Shown: positions 8,039 through 17,579, numbered from the stretch's first letter. The stretch: DNA of 64,000 nucleotides from Flavobacterium sp. 1355 (GCF_017833415.1 NZ_JAFICC010000010.1:181806-245805), one strand, 5' to 3'. Made by a program: numbers and translations. The notes: a model not told the origin generated them from the sequence alone.

Positions 8039-9286
8039 TTACATACCTGTTCGAATAGCTTCTACCGGATCTAATTTTGCAGCAGAAATGGCAGGCAGGA
8101 TTCCAGAAATTAATCCGATAAAAGCAGCGAGAGATGTTCCCAGAATTACATTTCCTAAACTCAATACAAATTCAAAATCGAGCAATTTTGTCAATAACAC
8201 TGAGATTCCCCAAACCATCAACAAACCTATTATCCCTCCGATTACCGACAGTATAATTGCCTCAAACAAAAACTGGAATAATATAAACTTATTTTTTGCT
8301 CCTAATGATTTTTGAATTCCTATAAGATTTGTTCTTTCTTTTACAGAAACAAACATAATATTGGCAATTCCAAAACCACCAACTAAGAGAGAAAATCCGC
8401 TGATAATCCATCCCACAAAATTCATCTGACCTAAAATTTGATCAATAAAATCAGTAAAACCAGAAAGCACGTTGATAAAGAAGTTATCTATCTCCCCTGC
8501 TTTCATTCCGCGAATAGCTCTAAGCTTCTGTGCAACTTCAGCCTTGTAAGCATCCATATCAATGCCTTTTACAGGTTTTAGAACTATTACAGGTGTCATA
8601 GCATCGCTGTCTCCATACATTCGGCGCAAAAAATTAGCGGGAAAGTAAACGGAAGTATCATTACTATCACCAAAAAATCCGGCTCCTTGTTTTTTCATTA
8701 CACCAATAACGGTAAAACGCTGTCCGTATAAACGAATGCTTTTCCCGATGGGGTCACTATTTTCAAAAAGACCATTGGCAATATCATATCCCAAAACAAT
8801 CACAGGTGTTCCTGAATTTGATTCTGACTCATTGTAAAATCTTCCCTTATCAAAACTTAATCCGTCAATATCAACCATCTCAAAAGAGGAAGGAATCATG
8901 TTTACATCGGCAACCGTTTTTGAATCGTATTTTAAAGTTTCTCTGTTTACGAAAAGCTGATAACCAACCTGGTCAGTGTTATTAAGAGAATTTTTCAGTC
9001 CAATATATTCATCATATTTTACATTCGGGAATTGCTCTCTCTTCCATTGTGGAATTTCAGATGGCCCAAAGCTGAATTTCATTAAATAAATTGTATTTTT
9101 ATCTAAGCTGCTCAGGTCTTTAGAAATTTTTCGATCTAAAGAATCAACTGCAGCAAGTACAGCAATAATTGAAAAAATACCAATTGTAACACCTAATAAT
9201 GACAATAGTGTACGCAATTTATTATTTCGTAAAGCATTTATGGCAAAGCTTAAGCTTTCTTTTAACAACCTTAAATAAACAATCAT
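8039..9286 (-). CDS. MacB/FtsX-type ABC transporter permease
   Basis: A 415-residue inner-membrane permease of the MacB-like (type VII ABC) group. These proteins couple cytoplasmic ATP hydrolysis to periplasmic movements in export or envelope processes. There is one N-terminal helix (about 22-46, LLSLLGVTIGIFSIIAVLAAV), then a periplasmic MacB_PCD domain (about 50-285), then three helices of the FtsX domain (about 292-410). It ends in the family signature AAKLDPVEAIRTGM. The ATPase and membrane-fusion partners usually beside such genes are not adjacent: the flanks are purH (divergent) and the cupin gene. The substrate is unknown. Confidence 0.88.
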   Translation of the reverse strand: MIVYLRLLKESLSFAINALRNNKLRTLLSLLGVTIGIFSIIAVLAAVDSLDRKISKDLSSLDKNTIYLMKFSFGPSEIPQWKREQFPNVKYDEYIGLKNSLNNTDQVGYQLFVNRETLKYDSKTVADVNMIPSSFEMVDIDGLSFDKGRFYNESESNSGTPVIVLGYDIANGLFENSDPIGKSIRLYGQRFTVIGVMKKQGAGFFGDSNDTSVYFPANFLRRMYGDSDAMTPVIVLKPVKGIDMDAYKAEVAQKLRAIRGMKAGEIDNFFINVLSGFTDFIDQILGQMNFVGWIISGFSLLVGGFGIANIMFVSVKERTNLIGIQKSLGAKNKFILFQFLFEAIILSVIGGIIGLLMVWGISVLLTKLLDFEFVLSLGNVILGTSLAAFIGLISGILPAISAAKLDPVEAIRTGM

Positions 9287-9418
9287 ATTTCTGTATTTTT
9301 CAATAAAGTAAAATTCAATAATTTAAAAACAAAAACCTAGTAAAACTTAACATACTCATCAGTAGATTTTTTTCTTATAATGTTACATTAAATCCTTTAA
9401 AATAATATTTAAAAAAAC

Positions 9419-9427
9419 TACTTTTGC
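9419..9427 (+). promoter_or_regulatory. -7 promoter element of purH
   Basis: TACTTTTGC fits TAnnTTTGC, 23 nt before the purH ATG. It overlaps an in-frame TTG at 9424, which argues against that codon being the start. Confidence 0.65.
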
Positions 9428-9450
9428 AGTCTGAAAATCATAACTACACA

Positions 9451-10977
9451 ATGAGCACAACTAAAAAAATACAATCAGCTTTAATATCTGTTTTTTCCAA
9501 AGATGGACTAGAGCCTATCGTAAGAAAATTACACGAACAAAATGTAACAATTTACTCAACCGGAGGAACCGAAGATTTTATTAAAAACCTTGGAATTCCT
9601 GTAGTTCCTGTTGAAGATATAACCTCTTTTCCTGAAATTCTTGGAGGAAGAGTTAAAACATTACACCCAAAAATATTTGGAGGAATTTTGAATCGTCAGG
9701 ATAATGAAAGTGATGTAGAACAAATGAAGGAATTTGATATTCCTCAGATTGATTTAGTGATTGTTGATTTGTATCCTTTTGAAAAAACAGTTGCTTCTGG
9801 TGCAAGCGAACAAGATATTATTGAAAAAATTGACATTGGCGGAATTTCTTTGATCCGTGCCGGTGCCAAAAACTTTAAGGACACTGTAATTGTTGCTTCG
9901 GTAAACGAATACAGCTTACTTTTAGATTTGATTACAGAACAAAACGGAGCAACAACTCTTGAAAACAGAAGATTGTTTGCTACAAAAGCATTTCACGTTT
10001 CATCTCATTATGATGGAGCAATTTTCAACTATTTCAATACTGACGAAACAATCTATAAAGAAAGTATTGATAATGGTCAGGTTTTGCGTTATGGAGAAAA
10101 CCCACATCAAAAAGGATTCTTTTTTGGAGATTTTGATGCAATGTTTAGCAAAATTCACGGAAAAGAGTTATCTTACAATAACCTGCTTGATGTTGACGCA
10201 GCAGTAAATTTAATAAATGAGTTTAGAACTGACGGACCAACATTTGCAATTTTAAAACATAATAATGCTTGTGGTTTAGCTTCAAGAAAAACAATTAGTG
10301 AAGCTTATTTGGCTGCTTTGGCTTGCGATCCTACATCTGCTTTTGGTGGGGTTTTGATTTCAAACACCAAAATTGATGTCACTACAGCTCAGGAAATCAA
10401 CAAATTATTCTGCGAAGTTGTAATTGCGCCAAGTTATGATGATGAAGCGATTACAATTTTAGAAGAAAAGAAAAACAGAATTATATTAATTCAGAAAGAA
10501 GTTGAGTTACCTTCTAAGCAAGTGAGAACTTGTCTTAATGGTTTGTTAATTCAGGAAAGAAATAATATTACAGATACTAAAGAGCATTTAAAAACCGTTA
10601 CTATTACAGAACCGACTGCTCAAGAAGTAGAAGATTTAATATTTGCTTCAAAAATTTGCAAAAACACAAAATCAAATACCATTGTTTTTGCTAAAAACGG
10701 AACATTAATTTCATCAGGAACTGGTCAGACCTCAAGAGTTGATGCATTAATGCAGGCTGTTGATAAGGCCAAAGCTTTCGGATTTGATTTAACAGGAGCT
10801 TCTATGGCAAGCGATGCATTTTTCCCATTTCCGGATTGTGTAGAATTAGCCAAAAAAGCAGGAATAACGGCAGTAATTCAGCCGGGAGGATCAATAAAAG
10901 ATGAATTAAGCATAAATTATTGCAATGAAAATAATCTTGCAATGGTATTTACAGGAACACGTCATTTTAAACATTAA
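9451..10977 (+). CDS. purH: Bifunctional AICAR transformylase / IMP cyclohydrolase
   Basis: PurH catalyses the last two steps of IMP synthesis: formylation of AICAR by 10-formyl-THF, then ring closure. The 508 residues comprise an MGS-like cyclohydrolase domain (about 1-145: IQSALISVFSKDGLEP, YSTGGTEDFIKNLG, GGRVKTLHPKI) and the transformylase domain (LRYGENPHQKG, LDVDAAVNLI, ILKHNNACGLA with the Lys-His pair, DPTSAFGGV, PGGSIKDE). I choose the ATG at 9451 over an in-frame TTG 27 nt upstream because the TTG lies in the -7 promoter motif. The leader AACTACACA just before the ATG is shared with rpe. Confidence 0.96.
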   Translation: MSTTKKIQSALISVFSKDGLEPIVRKLHEQNVTIYSTGGTEDFIKNLGIPVVPVEDITSFPEILGGRVKTLHPKIFGGILNRQDNESDVEQMKEFDIPQIDLVIVDLYPFEKTVASGASEQDIIEKIDIGGISLIRAGAKNFKDTVIVASVNEYSLLLDLITEQNGATTLENRRLFATKAFHVSSHYDGAIFNYFNTDETIYKESIDNGQVLRYGENPHQKGFFFGDFDAMFSKIHGKELSYNNLLDVDAAVNLINEFRTDGPTFAILKHNNACGLASRKTISEAYLAALACDPTSAFGGVLISNTKIDVTTAQEINKLFCEVVIAPSYDDEAITILEEKKNRIILIQKEVELPSKQVRTCLNGLLIQERNNITDTKEHLKTVTITEPTAQEVEDLIFASKICKNTKSNTIVFAKNGTLISSGTGQTSRVDALMQAVDKAKAFGFDLTGASMASDAFFPFPDCVELAKKAGITAVIQPGGSIKDELSINYCNENNLAMVFTGTRHFKH

Positions 10978-10983
10978 TTTGTT

Positions 10984-10991
10984 TAACTTTG
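10984..10991 (+). promoter_or_regulatory. -7 promoter element of mreB
   Basis: TAACTTTG matches TAnnTTTG in the 56-nt gap between purH and mreB, 42 nt before the mreB ATG. Confidence 0.55.
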
Positions 10992-11033
10992 TTCGATAAA
11001 TTAATTATAACATTTTAAACCCCTAAAAAACTT

Positions 11034-12062
11034 ATGGGATTTTTTGATTTCATGACCGAGGATATTGCGATAGACCTTGGTACCGCAAACACTTTAATCA
11101 TACATAATGATAAAGTTGTTATTGATAGCCCTTCTATCGTTGCACGCGACAGAATATCAGGCAAAATCATTGCTGTTGGTAAAGAAGCCAACATGATGCA
11201 AGGTAAAACGCATGAAAACATCAAGACCATAAGGCCCTTGAAGGATGGTGTAATTGCTGATTTTGATGCATCGGAAAAAATGATCAATATGTTCATTAAA
11301 AGTATTCCGGCATTAAAGAAAAGGATGTTTACCCCAGCCTTGAGAATGGTAGTATGTATTCCTTCGGGAATTACTGAGGTTGAGATGCGTGCGGTAAAAG
11401 AATCTTGTGAAAGAGTAAATGGTAAAGAAGTTTACCTGATTCATGAGCCAATGGCAGCAGCAATTGGTATTGGTATCGATATCATGCAGCCAAAAGGAAA
11501 CATGATTGTTGATATTGGTGGTGGTACAACTGAAATTGCTGTTATTGCATTAGGCGGTATTGTATGCGACAAATCTGTAAAAATTGCGGGTGACGTTTTC
11601 ACGAATGATATTGTATATTATATGCGTACTCAGCATAACCTTTTTGTTGGTGAAAGTACTGCTGAAAAAATAAAAATTCAGATTGGAGCTGCTATCGAAG
11701 ATTTAGATGGTCCTCCAGAAGATATGTCTGTTCAGGGTAGAGATTTACTTACCGGAAAACCAAAACAAGTAGATGTTTCTTACCGTGAAATTGCAAAGGC
11801 TTTGGATAAATCTATTCAGCGTATTGAAGATGCGGTAATGGAAACTTTATCTCAGACTCCTCCGGAATTAGCAGCAGACATCTATAATACTGGTATCTAT
11901 CTGGCTGGTGGTGGATCTATGCTAAGAGGTCTAGACAAACGTATTTCACAAAAAACAGATTTACCTGTTTACATTGCCGAAGATCCTTTACGAGCAGTTG
12001 TTCGTGGTACAGGAATGGCGCTTAAAAATATTGCAAAATTCAAAAGTATCTTAATAAAATAA
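11034..12062 (+). CDS. mreB: Rod shape-determining protein MreB
   Basis: MreB is the bacterial actin that forms membrane-attached filaments guiding lateral wall synthesis. The 342 residues are family length. The actin-fold signatures are clear: phosphate 1 DLGTANTLI (about 14-22), DGVIADFDASEKMI, phosphate 2 VDIGGGTTEIAVIALGG and the adenosine motif IYLAGGGSMLRGL. The N-terminus MGFFDFMTEDIA is a plausible amphipathic membrane anchor. It begins the cluster mreB-mreC-mreD-mrdA-rodA, but a 113-nt gap with a strong hairpin separates it from mreC, which may allow different expression levels. Confidence 0.97.
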   Translation: MGFFDFMTEDIAIDLGTANTLIIHNDKVVIDSPSIVARDRISGKIIAVGKEANMMQGKTHENIKTIRPLKDGVIADFDASEKMINMFIKSIPALKKRMFTPALRMVVCIPSGITEVEMRAVKESCERVNGKEVYLIHEPMAAAIGIGIDIMQPKGNMIVDIGGGTTEIAVIALGGIVCDKSVKIAGDVFTNDIVYYMRTQHNLFVGESTAEKIKIQIGAAIEDLDGPPEDMSVQGRDLLTGKPKQVDVSYREIAKALDKSIQRIEDAVMETLSQTPPELAADIYNTGIYLAGGGSMLRGLDKRISQKTDLPVYIAEDPLRAVVRGTGMALKNIAKFKSILIK

Positions 12063-12090
12063 GATTCAAAATATCAAATCAAAATATATC

Positions 12091-12128
12091 TTTACAAGAG
12101 TCGAATTGAATCATTCGACTCTTGTAAA
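12091..12128 (+). repeat. 15-bp perfect inverted repeat between mreB and mreC
   Basis: TTTACAAGAGTCGAA (12091-12105) is followed after an 8-nt loop by its exact reverse complement (12114-12128). No T-tract follows on the plus strand, so it is not a standard terminator. An mRNA-processing, stability or attenuation element inside the mre operon is possible. Confidence 0.75.
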
Positions 12129-12175
12129 ATTTGAAACCCAAAAGCATATCCTGAAACAAAATAACCGAACAAGAA

Positions 12176-13000
12176 ATGCAGCAAATTTTTAATTTCATTA
12201 TAAGAAACAGTAATCGATTGCTGTTTTTGCTGCTTTTAGGTATTTCGTTGGTTCTCACAATTCAATCTCATTCGTACCATAAAAGCAGAGTAATCAGTTC
12301 GGCTAATTTTTTAAGCGGAGGTGTTTATGAAAGAATTAATCGAGTGAACGAATATTTGAGCTTAAAAACCGAAAATGACGAATTGGTACTTGAAAACGCA
12401 AGATTAAAAAGTCTTTTGTTTAATAAAGAAGACACAACCAAAATACCTTTGGCGGATAGTATAAAGGGTGTAAAGCCTGCTGATATTATTGTTTCAAAAG
12501 TAATTCATAATTCATACAGTACACATGAGAACTACATTACCTTAAATTCCGGATCAAAAGAAGGAGTTAAGCAGGATATGGGAGTAATCAATAGTTTGGG
12601 TATTATTGGTGTTGTAGATAATACATCCAAAAATTATTCTACAGTAGTGAGCATTCTGAATATGAAATCGCAGATAAATGCAAAAATCAAAAAATCTAAT
12701 CATTTTGGCTCCTTAACCTGGAATGGTAAAAGTACTGGATTTGTACAACTGGAAGATGTTCCAAGGTTAGCATCTATCAGAAAAGGAGATACCATCGTTA
12801 CCGGAGGTCAATCTGTAATATTTCCTGAAGGAATTAATATAGGAACAGTAGATAAAATTTACGTAAAAGACAAAACAAGTTTTTATGTTATTAATGTAAA
12901 ACTGTTTAATGACATGACCAATCTTGGACATGTTTATATTATCAAAAGCAAAGACAGAGAGGAACTTATTAATTTAGAAAAAAAGGAGAAAGATGAATAG
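12176..13000 (+). CDS. mreC: Rod shape-determining protein MreC
   Basis: MreC is an inner-membrane protein with a periplasmic beta domain that links MreB to PBP2 and RodA in the elongasome. The 274-residue protein has an N-terminal transmembrane helix (about 13-30, NRLLFLLLLGISLVLTIQ) and then a coiled-coil stretch (about 55-85, YLSLKTENDELVLENARLKSLL). The MreC core follows (NYITLNSGSKEGVKQDMGVIN, GIIGVVDN, VTGGQSVIFPEGINIGTV). Its end overlaps mreD by 8 nt, which indicates translational coupling. Confidence 0.93.
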   Translation: MQQIFNFIIRNSNRLLFLLLLGISLVLTIQSHSYHKSRVISSANFLSGGVYERINRVNEYLSLKTENDELVLENARLKSLLFNKEDTTKIPLADSIKGVKPADIIVSKVIHNSYSTHENYITLNSGSKEGVKQDMGVINSLGIIGVVDNTSKNYSTVVSILNMKSQINAKIKKSNHFGSLTWNGKSTGFVQLEDVPRLASIRKGDTIVTGGQSVIFPEGINIGTVDKIYVKDKTSFYVINVKLFNDMTNLGHVYIIKSKDREELINLEKKEKDE

Positions 13001-13499
13001 CGCCTTGTTAGTCAATATTTTTCGATTTATTATGTTACTGGCAATTCAGATTGTTATTTTCAATAATATGAATTTTTTAGGGTATATAAGTCCTTTTCCA
13101 TACCTTTTATATATTATTCTTTATCCTGTAAACAGTAACAGATCAGGATTACTTATTTCAAGTTTTTTACTGGGAATTACTATGGATATGTTTTGTAATT
13201 CAGGCGGTATACATGCTACTGCATGTGTTATTTTAGCTTATTACAGGCCCTATATTTTCAAGTTTGCTTTTGGATTGAGTTATGAATATCAGACCATTAA
13301 ACTTAATGAATCATTAACACCGGAGCGTTTTTCATTTATTTTAGTTTCTGTTATTTTACACCATATAATACTGTTTACTCTTGAAGCTTTTCAATTTAAA
13401 TTTATTTGGGATATTTTACTCCGAACTTTGTTTAGCTCAATATTTACAATAATCATTTCAATCATAATAATTTATATTATTAAGCCCAATAGAAGATGA
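12993..13499 (+). CDS. mreD: Rod shape-determining protein MreD
   Basis: MreD is the small multi-spanning membrane member of the elongasome. The 168-residue product is almost entirely hydrophobic, with about five predicted helices. FPYLLYIILYPVN (about 36-48) and the following LLGITMDMFCNSGGIHATA match the MreD pattern. It overlaps mreC by 8 nt and mrdA by 4 nt (ATGA type). Assignment rests on these features and the invariant neighbourhood, because MreD sequences diverge strongly. Confidence 0.9.
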   Translation: MNSALLVNIFRFIMLLAIQIVIFNNMNFLGYISPFPYLLYIILYPVNSNRSGLLISSFLLGITMDMFCNSGGIHATACVILAYYRPYIFKFAFGLSYEYQTIKLNESLTPERFSFILVSVILHHIILFTLEAFQFKFIWDILLRTLFSSIFTIIISIIIIYIIKPNRR

Positions 13500-15460
13500 G
13501 AAAAGTTCTGCTGCCCTCTTTAATTATTATTGCAGCATCTTTGCTAGTGATCAGGATATTTTATTTGCAAATTATTGATGATTCATTCAAATTAAAATCA
13601 GAAAATAATGCCATAAAAAAAGTATACGATTATCCTGAAAGAGGATACATATACGATAGAAATGGTAAATTATTGGTAGCAAACCAGGCATCATACGATA
13701 TCATGGTTATTCCGCGCGAAATCAAAGAAGATCTTAATGTCGACGAATTCTGCGCTCTTTTAAACATCACAAAAGAAGAGTACGAAAAAAGAGTTGCCAA
13801 GGCCAGGGTTTACAGCCCAAGATTACCATCTGTATTTTTATCACAATTAAACAAAGCCGAATTTGCTGCTTTTCAGGAGAAAATCAGAAAATACGAGGGT
13901 TTTTATTTCCAAAAAAGATCACTTCGTGATTACGAGGTAGATTATGGCGCAAATATTTTTGGATTCATAACTCAGGTAAACGAAAGATTAATTGCCAAAA
14001 ACCCGTATTACAATAGCGGTGATTTGATTGGTAAACAAGGGGTTGAAGAAAGTTATGAAGAAATTTTACGCGGAATAAAAGGTGTAAAATACATTCAGAA
14101 AGACAAATACAACAGAGAAATAGGATCTTATAAAGAAGGTAAATATGATACCATCGCCGTAGCCGGAGAGGATATCAACCTGACTATTGATGCTGAGCTT
14201 CAAAAATATGGTGAAGAGTTAATGATTAATAAAAGAGGTGGAATTGTAGCTATTGAACCTAAAAGTGGTGAAATTCTTGCCTTGGTTACTGCTCCATCTT
14301 ATGACCCAGGTATTTTGGTTGGAAGACAAAGATCAAAAAACTACACGCTTTTGTATCACGATTCTATTGCAAAACCTTTGTACGACAGGGGACTTTTGGC
14401 CGAATATCCTCCCGGATCTCCGTTTAAAATCTTAACTGGTTTGATTGCACTTCAGGAAGGAGTTATTAATGAGCAGACTACTTTTATGTGCCATCATGGT
14501 TTCAGTTATGGTAGAGGCCGCTTCATGAAATGTCACGGTTTTGGACCACATCAGTTACATAACGGGATTTATAATTCCTGCAACACTTATTTTGCCCAGT
14601 CTTACATGTTAACGATTAACAAATATAATGATCCTGGCAAAGCTGTTGATATATGGAGCAATCACGTAAAAAGTTTTGGATTGGGTCAATTTATGGGTTA
14701 TGATCTGCCAACAGGTAAAAAAGGAAATATTCCAACCTCTAAAACCTATAAAAAAATATATCCAAATGGAGGCTGGAGAAGTACCACTATTGTATCAAAC
14801 TCTATCGGCCAGGGAGAAGTTTTAATGACTCCAATTCAGCTAGCCAATATGATGGCAACGGTTGCAAATCAGGGATATTATTATACTCCTCATATTATCA
14901 AAAAAATTGAGGGAAAAAAAATAGATGCAAAATTTACGACCAGACATGAAACTACAATTGACAAAAAGTATTTTCCTCCGGTTATAAGCGGTTTGTTTGA
15001 TGTTTATAATAAAGGAACAGCTTATGCCTTAAGAGTGGAAGGAATTGATATTTGCGGAAAAACCGGTACTGCTGAAAATTATGCTAAAATTGACGGAGTA
15101 AGAACAAAGCTAAAAGATCACTCTATATTTGTGGCATTTGCACCAAAAGATAATCCGAAAATCGCTATCGCAATTATGATTGAAAATGGAGGATTTGGAG
15201 CAAATGTAGCGGGGCCAATTGCAAGTTTGATGGTTGAGAAATACCTTAGAAAGAAAATTTCAAGAACCGATTTAGAAGTTCGTGTTTTAAATAAAAGCTT
15301 ACTTAGCGAATACGCAAAAGTGGGTGGCATAAATCCGGCAAGTTTAATTGAATCTACTCCAAAAGATTCTCTTTTAAAAGCCAAGATTGTTGTTCCCAAA
15401 AAAACGGCTCCAAAAACAGAACCTAAAAAAACAGCATTAGACACCATTAAAGAGAACTAA
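13496..15460 (+). CDS. mrdA: Penicillin-binding protein 2 (peptidoglycan transpeptidase)
   Basis: PBP2 is the class B transpeptidase that cross-links lateral wall peptidoglycan together with RodA. The 654-residue protein has an N-terminal membrane anchor (about 4-26) and a dimerisation region with the motif RGYIYDRNGKLLVAN (about 49-63). The transpeptidase domain has SPFK as the SxxK motif (catalytic Ser308, Lys311), an SCN-type motif in NSCNTYFA, and KTGTAEN near residue 527. A Lys/Pro-rich tail of about 30 residues (KKTAPKTEPKKTALD) extends past the core. rodA follows after 14 nt. Confidence 0.96.
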   Translation: MRKVLLPSLIIIAASLLVIRIFYLQIIDDSFKLKSENNAIKKVYDYPERGYIYDRNGKLLVANQASYDIMVIPREIKEDLNVDEFCALLNITKEEYEKRVAKARVYSPRLPSVFLSQLNKAEFAAFQEKIRKYEGFYFQKRSLRDYEVDYGANIFGFITQVNERLIAKNPYYNSGDLIGKQGVEESYEEILRGIKGVKYIQKDKYNREIGSYKEGKYDTIAVAGEDINLTIDAELQKYGEELMINKRGGIVAIEPKSGEILALVTAPSYDPGILVGRQRSKNYTLLYHDSIAKPLYDRGLLAEYPPGSPFKILTGLIALQEGVINEQTTFMCHHGFSYGRGRFMKCHGFGPHQLHNGIYNSCNTYFAQSYMLTINKYNDPGKAVDIWSNHVKSFGLGQFMGYDLPTGKKGNIPTSKTYKKIYPNGGWRSTTIVSNSIGQGEVLMTPIQLANMMATVANQGYYYTPHIIKKIEGKKIDAKFTTRHETTIDKKYFPPVISGLFDVYNKGTAYALRVEGIDICGKTGTAENYAKIDGVRTKLKDHSIFVAFAPKDNPKIAIAIMIENGGFGANVAGPIASLMVEKYLRKKISRTDLEVRVLNKSLLSEYAKVGGINPASLIESTPKDSLLKAKIVVPKKTAPKTEPKKTALDTIKEN

Positions 15461-15474
15461 CAAGATTATTTCAA

Positions 15475-16710
15475 ATGAAAAATCAAAGTGTAAAAAAAAA
15501 TATTGACTGGATAAGTGTTATTATCTACTCTGTACTTGTTGTATTAGGGTGGCTAAACATCTATTCCTCTTCATTATTATCTACTGATGGTACTTATGAA
15601 AAACAATTAATATTTATAGCCTGTACAATTCCATTAATATTTGTTGTTCTTTTTGTAGACGGAAAATTCTATGAAAAATATGCCAGTATTATTTTTGGCG
15701 TTGCCTTATTATCATTGGCAGGCTTATTCCTTTTTGGAAAAACAATTGCCGGCCAGAGATGTTGGTATGCTATCGGAAGCTTCACTATACAGCCATCGGA
15801 ATTTGCAAAAGCAGCAACTGCATTAGCATTAGCAAAATATTTAAGTGATAGCCAGATTAATTTAAAAGAAACCAACAGACAGATTCAGGCGCTTGCTATT
15901 GTCTTCTTACCTGTTCTTTTAATCTTACCTCAACCTGACCCGGGAAGTGCTTTGATTTACAGTATTTTTCTAATTGTTTTATTTAGAGAAGGATTACCTT
16001 CATGGTATATCTGGACAGGTTTTTTAGCTATATTATTATTTGTACTAACGCTTATATTAGAACCTTATGTCGTAATATTAATTTCTCTTGGAGTATTGAT
16101 TATTATTCATTTTAAAGGCAGGGCCGTTGACAGGAATCTTCTTTTAAGTACAATTTTGTTAGCCCTTATTTCCGGTTTTGTTTTTTCTGTTGATTATGTT
16201 TTTGACAATGTTTTTAAACAGCACCATAGGGATCGTTTCAATATTTTATTAGGAAAAACGGTTGACATGAAAGGTATCGGTTACAACACCAATCAGTCTG
16301 AAATTGCAATTGGATCAGGTGGATGGATTGGTAAAGGTTTTCTGGAAGGGACACAGACCAAAGGAGGTTTTGTTCCGGAACAACATACCGATTATATTTT
16401 CACTACTGTTGGTGAGGAATGGGGTTTTGCTGGGTCATTAGTTGTTATTTCTCTTTTTGTCGGCTTACTTTTAAGGGTTATATATTTAGCAGAAAGGCAG
16501 AAAACAAAATTTAGCCGCGTATATGGTTATTGTGTTGCCGCAATTTTATTTATACACTTTTTTGTAAACATCGCGATGGTGGCCGGAATTTTTCCAACAA
16601 TTGGAGTTCCCTTACCATTCTTTTCATATGGGGGTTCAGGATTATGGGGATTCACAATTTTATTGTTTATTTTCTTAAAAATGGATGCCAATAAGGTAAA
16701 TGAGTGGTAG
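15475..16710 (+). CDS. rodA: Peptidoglycan glycosyltransferase RodA (SEDS family)
   Basis: RodA polymerises lipid II into glycan strands in the elongasome, working with PBP2. The 411 residues are largely hydrophobic, with about ten helices. SEDS motifs are visible: RCWYAIGSFTIQPSEFAK (about 98-115), LPQPDPGSALIY (the conserved Asp region) and the C-terminal PTIGVPLPFFSYGGSGL. The large extracytoplasmic loop carries GGWIGKGFLEGTQT and PEQHTDYIFTTVGEEWGF. It is the last gene of the mre cluster and is followed by a terminator shared with the convergent dedA-type gene. Confidence 0.97.
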   Translation: MKNQSVKKNIDWISVIIYSVLVVLGWLNIYSSSLLSTDGTYEKQLIFIACTIPLIFVVLFVDGKFYEKYASIIFGVALLSLAGLFLFGKTIAGQRCWYAIGSFTIQPSEFAKAATALALAKYLSDSQINLKETNRQIQALAIVFLPVLLILPQPDPGSALIYSIFLIVLFREGLPSWYIWTGFLAILLFVLTLILEPYVVILISLGVLIIIHFKGRAVDRNLLLSTILLALISGFVFSVDYVFDNVFKQHHRDRFNILLGKTVDMKGIGYNTNQSEIAIGSGGWIGKGFLEGTQTKGGFVPEQHTDYIFTTVGEEWGFAGSLVVISLFVGLLLRVIYLAERQKTKFSRVYGYCVAAILFIHFFVNIAMVAGIFPTIGVPLPFFSYGGSGLWGFTILLFIFLKMDANKVNEW

Positions 16711-16857
16711 AAAATTTAAAAGATTCATTCGTTAAAATTCCAATCCCAATTTAATATAGTTAGTTATTAAGTATTATTGAAATAGCTCTTTTATATTGCA
16801 CCTGAATACTTAATTTGTTGTACTGAGAAATTATCATTACCACAAATTTATAAACAT

Positions 16858-16896
16858 AAAAAAAGTCCGAAGTGTTTTAAGCTTCGGACTTTTTTA
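16858..16896. terminator. Bidirectional terminator between rodA and the DedA gene
   Basis: AAGTCCGAAG and CTTCGGACTT form a 10-bp stem, with an A-tract before and a T-tract after. It can terminate the plus-strand mre cluster and the minus-strand dedA-type gene. The 147 nt between rodA and the stem hold nothing else I recognise. Confidence 0.85.
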
Positions 16897-16898
16897 TG

Positions 16899-17579
16899 TT
16901 ATATTTTTTCGCTTGGTCTTTTCTTTAAAAGTTTTAGTAAAACCGGGAATGTTGAAATAATAACGATGATGATAATTATATATTCTATATGTTCTTTTAA
17001 GTCTATTCCTTCTTTTAAAAACACACCATATAAATAATGTCCTGAAAAGATCAATAAAAATGACCAAAGGAATGAACTTAGGATATTATAGAACATAAAT
17101 TTCTTTTTATCCATTGAAACAATACCTGCAATTATTGGAGCAAAAGTTCTAAAAATCGGAAGGAAACGAGCATAAATAATTGCTTTACCACCGTATTTTT
17201 CAAAAAAGTCTTTTGATTGTAACAGATATTTCTTTTTGAACCAGAATGAATCTTCTTTTTTAAATAAGTAGTATCCACTTTTAGCTCCAAACCAATACCC
17301 CGTCATATTTCCTAAAACTCCCATTATTGCAACCAAAAGTGAGAGTAAAAAGACATTTAAAAAATCTCCGGGAATATGAACAACATTTTCGACTAAGTCA
17401 CGGCTGTAAATACCTGCTAAGAAAAGCAAACTGTCTCCGGGTAGAAAAAATCCTGCAAAAAGTCCTGTTTCAGCAAATACTATAAACAAAACAATATATA
17501 ACCCAATTTGAAAGCCGCCAACACTTAATGTTATATAAAATTCAGGATTAATTAGTTGAGTCCAGTCGAAATTATTCAT
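16899..17579 (-). CDS. DedA family membrane protein
   Basis: DedA proteins are inner-membrane proteins with a reentrant-loop fold; several act as lipid scramblases, for example recycling undecaprenyl phosphate. The 226-residue product has the family pattern: FAETGLFAGFFLPGDSLLFLAG (about 35-56), a GxxxGYWFGAKSGY segment, and FLPIFRTFAPIIAGIVSMDKKKFMFYN, which carries the conserved Arg and Pro. Four to five hydrophobic helices and a Lys/Arg-rich C-terminus follow. It is transcribed alone and ends at the shared terminator. The lipid substrate is not deducible. Confidence 0.9.
   Translation of the reverse strand: MNNFDWTQLINPEFYITLSVGGFQIGLYIVLFIVFAETGLFAGFFLPGDSLLFLAGIYSRDLVENVVHIPGDFLNVFLLSLLVAIMGVLGNMTGYWFGAKSGYYLFKKEDSFWFKKKYLLQSKDFFEKYGGKAIIYARFLPIFRTFAPIIAGIVSMDKKKFMFYNILSSFLWSFLLIFSGHYLYGVFLKEGIDLKEHIEYIIIIIVIISTFPVLLKLLKKRPSEKI

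Noticed and set aside
9424..9450. Nine-codon N-terminal extension of purH from a TTG
   Set aside because: The TTG is part of the -7 promoter motif TACTTTTGC, so it is unlikely to be in the transcript.
11015..11296. Minus-strand ORF of 93 codons over mreB
   Set aside because: Shadow of the strongly conserved mreB frame, with no promoter or family resemblance.
12091..12128. Intrinsic terminator after mreB
   Set aside because: The stem is strong but is not followed by a T-tract, and mreCD-mrdA-rodA have no obvious promoter of their own downstream.
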